Shown: piece after piece, positions 31,118 through 37,309 of the stretch
How the letters are laid out: each line of letters opens with the position of its first letter
Position numbering within the stretch: position 1 is the stretch's first letter
Assembly (NCBI GenBank): GCA_026770575.1
Contig: MU657166.1
Span: forward strand, 552,507 to 589,815
Origin: Pelagophyceae sp. CCMP2097
Lineage: Eukaryota; Sar; Pelagophyceae
Length of the DNA: 37,309 bases
Direction: 5' to 3'
Program-made: the position numbers and the translations under genes
The notes under the pieces: model-generated
What the model saw: the letters and a program-made list of their open reading frames with translations, nothing else
The model's database searches: none
What the model was told of the DNA's origin: nothing

Positions 31118-32029
31118 TCACTTGAGCAACTTGTCGAGGAGGAACGAGGCGAGAAAGCCTACAAAGAAACATAAATCTACCCACCAGATGTGTTCCTCCG
31201 GCCCCTGCGACTCGTGCGCCTGGAGCAGCAGCTCCTCTGTCACAAGGTAAAGCAGCGCCGCGACCCCAAACGAGATCAGTCCGACGTGCAGCGGCGCGTG
31301 CTGAAGAGTCACGAGCGCCGTCGCGGCTCCCAAGACTCCGCCGAGCATTAAAGTGGTCGGCGGTAAGAGATTCGTCACGAGCTGCATCCATCTCGGCAGG
31401 CCTTTCAGCGTCGTGGCAAAGGTGAGCGAAAGGAAGCCCATCTCGATGGTCAACGCGGCGGACATGATCACGCCGGCGCTGGTGCCGCTGGCCGCGGAGA
31501 GCCCTATCAGAAAACCGTCGCACAACGCGTCAATCGTCACCGCCACCAGCATCGTCCACGGAAAACCCCGCTTCTTCGCCGCCACCGAAGCGTCGTCCGC
31601 AGACACGTAGTAACCAGAGTCGGAATCCATTCTGTCGCGCATCTGGCCGACCTTGGACGCGCGGCGCTTCAGCTCGTGCGTCGGTCTCGGTGGAGAGCGG
31701 CTGCCGTAGTCGTCGACGTTGTCAGCCGCTTCGGCCTCTTCCTTCTCCGCGGCGGGCGCGCATACGAGGCCGACGCAGACGAAAAGGCCGACGCCGGCGC
31801 AGAAGCCAAAGGCGATTGCTGAGTTGTTGTGCATGTTGCTCTCCGCATTCGATATAATAGGCACCAACTCCACCGCCACGGCCGAGAGCACGATGCCCGC
31901 GGCGAGGTGCTGCAGCGCCGCCATCGTTATTGGGGGGGGCTGGACTCTGGAGACTAAAGCTGCGAGGAGGAGCATCGTGGCAGTCGGCACTGCCGTCAGG
32001 GCCACCGCATACCCGATGCCCTGGTGCAT
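31118..32029 (-). CDS. ZIP-family metal transporter
   Basis: Single exon, 303 residues, about eight TM segments. ZIP marks: HLAAGIVLSAVAVELVP in TM2, and a His-poor cytosolic loop (about 100-150) rich in Glu, Asp, Arg and Ser between TM3 and TM4. TM4 reads TIDALCDGFLIGLSAASG and TM5 TIEMGFLSLTFATTL; a TEELLLQAHE segment sits near the C-terminus. Typical ZIPs have HNxxD/HNxPEG in TM4 and HExPHE in TM5. Here the TM4 His-Asn is replaced by Asp-Ala and TM5 keeps only a Glu, so metal choice may differ or activity may be altered. It likely imports Zn or a similar divalent ion into the cytosol. The start ATG at 32029-32027 lies in a perfect hairpin. Confidence 0.75.
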   Translation of the reverse strand: MHQGIGYAVALTAVPTATMLLLAALVSRVQPPPITMAALQHLAAGIVLSAVAVELVPIISNAESNMHNNSAIAFGFCAGVGLFVCVGLVCAPAAEKEEAEAADNVDDYGSRSPPRPTHELKRRASKVGQMRDRMDSDSGYYVSADDASVAAKKRGFPWTMLVAVTIDALCDGFLIGLSAASGTSAGVIMSAALTIEMGFLSLTFATTLKGLPRWMQLVTNLLPPTTLMLGGVLGAATALVTLQHAPLHVGLISFGVAALLYLVTEELLLQAHESQGPEEHIWWVDLCFFVGFLASFLLDKLLK

Positions 32030-32042
32030 CCTGATGCACCAG
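32021..32042. promoter_or_regulatory. Perfect 10-bp hairpin containing the ZIP start codon
   Basis: CTGGTGCATC at 32021-32030 and GATGCACCAG at 32033-32042 are exact reverse complements with a 2-nt loop. On the minus strand the ATG lies in the 3' arm, so the folded mRNA would bury the start codon. Confidence 0.7.
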
Positions 32043-32480
32043 CGTGCGGAGGTCTATATACACTGGTGCACCGCGCGCGCGCGCCCGCTCCGGTCAGAAG
32101 AAAGTCCATGATGGAAGTTCAGGAAGAATCTTCAGAAATGACCTTGCACTGAAGTTGAATCTCCAAAGTTCCACACCGTCACGAGGTCTTGTGGGAAGGG
32201 CATGCGGCGTCCATGCACGCCGGGCTCTCCGAATGAGCGCCGTGGTTCGCGAGAATCACGTTTAGAAAACATTAATCTAATCCTAATTTCAGCGACTCGG
32301 ACGCGCTGCGCCGCGGGCGCACGTGTGCGTGAAGCACCGACGCCCTCGTGCCCTAGTCAAGGGAAGCGGCGGCTCTGCCGGACCTCGCTCAGCTCGGGCG
32401 CGGGGTATCCAAGAGCCGAGCAGACTCGAGGACCGCGGAGCGCTCGGCCTCGGCGCGCCGGCGGTCCGGCCTCGGCGGCG
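32030..32480. other. Divergent intergenic region, ZIP transporter / MORN protein
   Basis: Holds a GC-alternating stretch (about 32072-32086), a GAAGAATCTTC palindrome (32120-32130) and an AT-rich patch near 32265-32290. An open frame runs upstream of the MORN start but has no ATG closer than 32202 and no family likeness. Confidence 0.45.
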
Positions 32481-33766
32481 ATGGCGCTGGTGATCGACCG
32501 GCCGCGGCCGACGACGGCGCAGGTCACTTCGTCCAAGCCGGCGCCGAGCAGCGAGGACAAGCGCCGAGTCGCCATTTACAAAACGCTCATGCGGAAAGCG
32601 GCGCGGCCCGGCGTCCGCCCGTCGAGAGGACCGGGGCGGCCCCCTTCCGCTGACCATGGCCTTAGGCGACGCCTGACCGTCGGAAGCATTTGGTTCATCT
32701 GGCCGACATGTCCGCTTCGGATCGCGAGCCCACCGGCCGCGTCTCGCGCCGGATCTACGAGGGTCTGGTGAGCTCGCGAGTCTTCGACCGCTACGCGCGG
32801 CAGCAGTCGACGAAACTCACTGCCAAGCAGTTGATGGTCCGGAGTTTGGAGGCATCCCTTGGCGGCGCGTCCGAAAGCGCCGCAGAGAAGCTGACTACTT
32901 TGAAAAGGGACATCGGCTACAAGACCGAGGTCTTCGGCCCGCCGGGTCTGGCGACGCCTCGAAAAGGTGTCTTGAACTCTGAAGGCAACGAGCAGTTTTA
33001 CAGCTACGACGGGGCTTGGCAAGACGGGAAGATGCATGGGTTTGGCACATACAAATTCGCAGACGGAGCCGTCTACGCCGGCCACTTCGAAAAGGGCCAG
33101 GCATCTGGCGAAGGCACGGCGAATTACCCGGGAGGGACGACGTACGAAGGCCATTGGCAGGATGGCCGCCACCACGGTTCGGGAGTGATGCGCTACGCCT
33201 CTGGTTCTGTTTACGACGGCTTGTGGGCAACGGGCAAGAGGCACGGCGCGGGCGTGCTGAAGTACAAGTCCGGGCATTCCTACGAGGGCGACTTTGCCTA
33301 CGGCGCGCCGCACGGCCGCGGCACCGTCAAGTCGCGCGCGGCGGGGTTCTCCTTCGTGGGCACGTTCCACAAGGGCTTCTGCAACGGCGCCGGCGCTCTA
33401 GTCTGGCCCGACGGCAAGCGGGACGTGCGCAACTGGGCGCAGCACGGCGGGCTGACTTTGAGACAGCTCGTGGCGCTCGTGCATCGCGAGCTCGCCGAAT
33501 CTGCGGCGCGCCGCACGCGGGACCGCGACGCCGCCTTCAACGTGCGGACCGCCATCCGTCTCCAGGACTACGTTTCGGCCGTGAGGGCGGATATCGACGA
33601 GGAAAGGTCGGCCAAGAAAGCCGGCAAAGAGGCGGAAAGGCGCGCCGCCGTCAAGGAGCGCAAGGACGCCGCCAAGCAGGCGCGCGAAGAGGCGCTGGAC
33701 CAGCTCATCGCCGCGTCCGAGGCCGTCGCCAAGCCCGCGCCGAGGGACGCCCTGATGACCATCTAA
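32481..33766 (+). CDS. MORN-repeat protein, two exons
   Basis: Exons 32481-32612 and 32666-33766 (GTCCGC...CTTAG, phase 0), 410 residues. A helical N-terminus (…KTLMRK…HLVHLADMSASDREPTGR) leads to about six MORN repeats (residues ~157-300): YDGAWQDGKMHGFGTYKF, YAGHFEKGQASGEGTANY, YEGHWQDGRHHGSGVMRY, YDGLWATGKRHGAGVLKY, YEGDFAYGAPHGRGTVK and FVGTFHKGFCNGAGALVW. The C-terminus is a charged coiled coil (about 340-395). MORN repeats bind membranes or scaffold flagellar and basal-body structures; the set of repeats plus coiled coil suits a cytoskeletal or flagellar scaffold. The exact orthologue was not identified. Confidence 0.85.
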
Positions 33767-33816
33767 CACTCTTCTCACCACCGACAGATCGGTCCATCGA
33801 GCATCCCTCGAGAGAG

Positions 33817-34687
33817 TTATTTGATGAGGTCGGAATGGAACGAGGCCCTCGGCGGCCTCGGCCAGGGCGGCTCCAAGGCTCGGCCGACGTCTAGGTCTGG
33901 TGTGGTGGGCTCGTAGGGGATGACCGTCGCCCGGGCCGATTCGGAAGTCGACCTTCGCGCGTGCGCCGCCTCCTCGGAGAGCCAGTCGCCGAGGCTCGAA
34001 TCGGTGCAGACGGAGAGTCTGGCCACGTCGAGGCCCAGAGCGCCTCCCGCGCGCCGCCGCAGCACGTCGAGGGGCGGGCCCATGTCGGAAGTCGTAGCGT
34101 CCGTGTCGACGAGCATCTCGTCGATCTCAGTCTCGCAAAAGCTCTTGCGCGCGTCGCGCACGCCGTCGAGGCCCGCGATGTCGTCGATGTGGCGCATGCC
34201 CCGCAGCGTCGCAGGCGAGATGGGCCTCGCCGGCCAGCGCGGCGGCCGCCCCACGGGGGCGCCCCGCGCGCCCGCGCTCCCCTCGCCCGCGTCCATCGAC
34301 GCCGAGGTCCCGCGCGCCGACCAGGGCGGCCGGTCGCCCGCGTCCTCGGCCGCGCCCATTGACGCCGACGTCCTGCGCGGCCAGAGCGGCCGCGCGTTCG
34401 TGTCCATCGACGCCGCGAGCGCCTTGCGACCTGAGGCGCGAAGGTGCGCCGCGGGCGCCGCCTCCGAAGGGCCGCCTCGGGGCTCCGCCTCCGATGGGCC
34501 GCCTCGGGCCTCCGCGCGCAGATGGCGCACCTTCGTCGGCCGCCGCCGCGGCTCCGAAGATGCGCGCTCGATTCTCGGTCACGTCGCCCATCGAGGCCGA
34601 CGTCATCACCTCGAGGTGCTTCTGCATCATCAGCCTCGGCAGCGCCGCGCCGCCCAGCGTCGCCGGGGCCGGCAGCAACGTGACCAT
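33817..34687 (-). CDS. Conserved-looking protein of unknown function, two exons
   Basis: Exons 34687-34531 and 34430-33817 (GTGCGC...CCTCAG intron of 100 nt with its own Gly/Arg-coding-like repeats), phase 1, 256 residues. Exon 1 reads TLLPAPATLGGAALPRLMMQ, a helix-forming stretch. Exon 2 is low complexity at first, with several SASM blocks (RTSASMGAAED, GTSASMDAGEG). A well-ordered stretch follows (MRHIDDIAGLDGVRDARKSF, ETEIDEMLVDTD) and the end is PRASFHSDLIK. The frame is open upstream of the chosen ATG (EFSANFSRVRDD), so an earlier exon may be missing. It converges on the MORN gene with 50 bases between stops. No function can be assigned. Confidence 0.6.
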
Positions 34688-35370
34688 GTCGTCTCGGACG
34701 CGCGAGAAGTTCGCCGAGAACTCGTGAATGGGGGTTTTCCTCGAACTTACGGAGAATGAGACGTCAGGATGACACTTTGTTATACGTAGGATTCCTAGTT
34801 CGGTGGTTTCCCTGACTCAGACGTTAAGTTGCATTTGCGAATCGAAACCGCTCAAAGATGCAATATTAAATTTTCATGTGCATTTTGCCATCTTTTTTCG
34901 TGCAACTTGAATACAATCTATGGGCAGTAAACCACGGAGCCCCCCCATCTTCTGCACCCGGAAAAGCCGCCTGCAGCGCCCCCGCGCGGCGACATTGCCC
35001 TGATCGCCCCTAAGGATGTGAAATTTCCACGCGTAGATTGCAATCGATGCACTTCGATTACGATGCACTGAACGTTTACTTCCTACTATGCGATGCAAAC
35101 TAATCTTGCAGCGTACACTTTGCTACGAAGGTCCATGGCGCACAGAGAGGGAGACCGCAGGATGCTGGCTTTCACCGCACTTTTCTACACGCAACAGCTC
35201 CTAAAAACGGCTCGAACATTCCGCGATTGTTACGAGGCCACAAGAGGGAATACGCCCACCCGCCTGCACGGGCACCCGCGCCAGCATCTCCGCGCGCGTC
35301 CACCTTGGCCAATTCAGCGACGTCGCGACTCTCGACTCGGAGTCTCATGCCGGCCAAAGACTCTTTTTTG

Positions 35371-35433
35371 AGGACCCGAAGGGTCCTTGCCGTTTAATCA
35401 ACGTCAGTTTACGGCAAGGGCCCTTCGGGTCCT
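35371..35433. repeat. Near-perfect 23-bp inverted repeat
   Basis: Arms 35371-35393 and 35411-35433 match as reverse complements except at one position, with a 17-base loop. The outer part of each arm is itself a palindrome (GGACCCGAAGGGTCC and the GGCCCTTCGGGTCC variant). It resembles a foldback element end or a strong RNA hairpin. Confidence 0.85.
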
Positions 35434-35466
35434 TTGATTGAAGGATTACCAGGGGCAATTTTGTAT

Positions 35467-35502
35467 GTCCGTCTGTCCGTCTGTCCTTCTGTCTGTCCGT
35501 CC
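35467..35502. repeat. GTCC/GTCT microsatellite
   Basis: Interrupted tetranucleotide tract of GTCC and GTCT units (GTCCGTCTGTCCGTCTGTCC then variants). It lies 33 bases right of the 23-bp inverted repeat. Confidence 0.9.
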
Positions 35503-36048
35503 ACGGGTAAATCCGTGAGGTTCCGCCTTTGGGAGGAAATTTAAAGGGCACAACTCGGCCCGAGCGTTGGTGGTTGATGCGATCGCTAAAATTGGGAATG
35601 GAGGTCGAGCAGGAGCCTAATTGGAATCATCATAGAAGAAGTTTTTGGTCACAGGTTCCAATCTGGTCGACCGTAAAATTTAGCGATTAGTTAAATAATT
35701 TTAATTATTTACGTGGGTATTGCAATGGGATTTGTCTGTATCCTTTGCTCGAAGTCGGGTCCTCCGTGTGTTTCCGGCGCGCTCTTGTAATAGTAAACAC
35801 ATTCTCGAATTTTCTCGTGAATCGACTTTCCTCTGAACATACACCACTCCAGTGTGACGAAGACGCCTTCCACTGGGTTGTACGCCAGCGTTGGAGTTGG
35901 GACGCGCGTGTGTGCCCAGTGTCGACGACCCCATGAAGTACTATAGAGCCCCTCATGGCCCATTCCATCGATATCATGGGGACTGAGGTCGATTGTGCAA
36001 GGTCAGTGGCGACTCCACGTAGAACCACGTACACAGCCTTCAAAGTGC

Positions 36049-36072
36049 ATGGGGGTCCTCTGGGACCCCCAT
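36049..36072. repeat. Perfect 10-bp hairpin with 4-base loop
   Basis: ATGGGGGTCC and GGACCCCCAT with loop TCTG. It could be a terminator-like or structured RNA element; no adjoining gene is supported. Confidence 0.8.
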
Positions 36073-36253
36073 ACGAGTCTAGGTTCAAGCTATCTTGCAC
36101 CAAAAGGCCTTAGTGTCGACGAACGAGGCAAAATATTTTGGAAATGGCACGTGGGAGGGCAACAGGCGGCCCTGGCTCGATGGTGATGGCGTCATCGGCG
36201 GACCCCTGTTCACAGTAGTTCGGAAGGAGCCTGAACCGCAACTTGAGCCGAAG

Positions 36254-36666
36254 TTGGGGAGTCAAGCACGCTGTTTGCGAACGCTCAGTCGACACCAATT
36301 TGTGACGGAAACGTGAGCTTGCCAGATGGAGTCGGGTGTCGTCAATTCACGGTCCTGCCCACCGGTACTTCGCAGACCGCTCGTCGATGACCCTAACCAG
36401 CTCCCTGCACTCTGAAACCCGCGAATTTCCCGGCGCGGGTTTCATGAAGTGCCTGGGATAAGAGCATGCGTAAAGACGCCAAAAGGTGGTTACCGAGTGC
36501 ATTATTTCGATCTCGAAGAAAGTTAGGAGCGTGGATGACTCGGGCATCACCTTGCGCGTACGCTGATGCAAAATTGGGGAGTCAAGCATGCGTGCTCGGA
36601 CCCTCGGACTCGATGCCAGCAAAATGTACCCATAAAAAAACGCACACGCACCCTCGGACTCGATGC
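36254..36666 (+). repeat. Two families of dispersed direct repeats
   Basis: TTGGGGAGTCAAGCA occurs at 36254-36268 and 36574-36588. CCCTCGGACTCGATGC occurs at 36601-36616 and 36651-36666. Together they suggest old local duplications. Confidence 0.75.
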
Positions 36667-36930
36667 TTGTGCCCCCAAAATCATCATGCGCGGGCATCGA
36701 ACCTATAAGACGGCGTGGCCAGACTCTGAAGGTGAACCCATGTGATCCGCGCGCGCTCACCGCGCCAGGAGTTCGTGTGTGTTTACGTATTTTCCCGAAC
36801 TTATTGTGTTTACTAAAAAGAGTCTGTTGGCGGCATAGGAATTCCTATCCTGATAGTATATTCCAGGAATTCCTAGTTCAGAACTTTCCAGATAAAAAAA
36901 AATCATGCCAAGTAAATACCAAAGTAAGTA

Positions 36931-37309
36931 TCTGCCAAAGTAAGTATGAAGTAAAGTATTGTTTCGCAGCGCCCGCGCGCTCCCCCGAAGTCGGGAGTGG
37001 CGCATTCGACGCGCCGTGTCGCGGGAAACACGTTGTACGAAAGGTTTACCAACGCTGCGCGTGTGCGCCGCCCGGAGTGTGCGAAACAGCTCGGAAAAAA
37101 TATCGGAAACTTTTAAGTAAAGTATTTAATACTTTTTTCTCTTCCCATTTCTGTATCTCACACTCTGGGCGGCGCACACGCGCAGCGTTGGTAAACCTTT
37201 GGTACAACGTGTTGCCCGCGACACGGCGCGTCGAATGCGCCACTCCCGACTTCGGGGGAGCGCGCGGGCGCTGCGAAACAATACTTTACTTCATACTTAC
37301 TTTGGCAGA
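36931..37309. mobile_element. ~379-bp foldback (palindromic) element
   Basis: The left arm starts TCTGCCAAAGTAAGTATGAA at 36931 and runs to about 37085. The right arm is its reverse complement from about 37155 to 37309, where it ends ACTTTGGCAGA at the last base of the window. Arms of ~150 bp differ at only a few places (GGGAAAC/GGGCAAC, GTACGAA/GTACCAA, CCCGGAG/CCCAGAG). The centre is AT-rich and also close to self-complementary. No transposase frame is present, so this is a MITE-like or foldback element. No target duplication can be tested because the right flank is missing. Confidence 0.8.

Larger units (their letters stand above)
34688..37309. other. Gene-poor, AT-richer, repeat-rich tail
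   Basis: Base composition falls from the GC-rich gene zone. Only short, unrelated-looking frames occur (longest about 137 codons, minus, 36347-36760), with no family signs or splicing that joins them. Inverted and direct repeats are frequent and are listed separately. It is probably a patch of mobile-element remnants or a gene-cluster boundary. Confidence 0.6.

Noticed and set aside
34431..34530. Coding extension upstream into the Gly/Arg-rich stretch of the unknown minus-strand gene
   Set aside because: It begins at a GTGCGC donor and 100 nt later ends at CCTCAG. Removing it joins two better frames in phase.
35638..35690. tRNA T-arm-like GGTTCCAATCTGG
   Set aside because: No acceptor stem, D-arm or anticodon arm could be folded around it.
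36347..36760. 137-codon open frame on the minus strand
   Set aside because: Composition and content do not resemble a protein family, and it overlaps dispersed direct repeats.
36931..37309. Pure assembly artefact (same strand read back)
   Set aside because: The arms differ at several separate bases, which a simple read-back would not give. It cannot be excluded fully without the right flank.

Overview
The window looks like a nuclear chromosome segment of a GC-rich, compact-genome eukaryotic alga. A photosynthetic stramenopile, most likely a pelagophyte of the Aureococcus type, fits best. This is inference from four things: genes split by many short introns (roughly 28-190 nt) that mostly open with GTGCG and close with TAG or CAG; densely packed genes on both strands; an organelle RNA-binding protein (RRM plus RAP) with a signal-peptide-like N-terminus; and flagellar, centriolar and MORN-type proteins. 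There is no bacterial operon logic, and I saw no rRNA, tRNA or CRISPR. I rebuilt exon models by hand by requiring GT-AG borders, phase agreement and family-like protein across each junction. Most phases close exactly; exceptions are stated.

Left part (1-13.3 kb): a four-TM membrane protein (minus), a CCDC57-like centriolar coiled-coil protein, a DOT1-type methyltransferase, a cyclin Y with an added WW domain, the GINS subunit PSF1, a CFAP97/Hemingway-like protein (minus) and a tail-anchored alpha/beta hydrolase (minus). Several genes here (centriole, cyclin, replication) suggest cell-cycle work. Three of them share an AAA(C)ATTTTCGGCGA-type motif just upstream of the start.

Centre (13.6-21.1 kb): one giant gene. 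It encodes eight Tudor-like modules in a repeated order, an acidic linker with a 138-bp tandem repeat that carries a one-base frameshift, a WD40 region, and then at least seven copies of an ~80-residue repeat built around a W...WDWL core that I do not recognise. An 885-base N run falls inside that repeat array. This is the strongest candidate for something undescribed.

Right-centre (21.4-34.7 kb): a 14-exon RRM + helical-repeat + RAP organelle RNA-binding protein with transposon-like and duplication-born introns; a prolyl-4-hydroxylase-type oxygenase (minus); mitochondrial methionyl-tRNA formyltransferase; a head-to-head pair of WD40 paralogues, one frameshifted; a ZIP-family metal transporter (minus) whose start codon lies inside a perfect hairpin; a MORN-repeat protein; and an unknown protein (minus).

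Right end (34.7-37.3 kb): AT-richer, gene-poor and repeat-rich. It contains inverted repeats, a GTCC/GTCT microsatellite, and a ~379-bp foldback element whose right arm ends exactly at the window edge.
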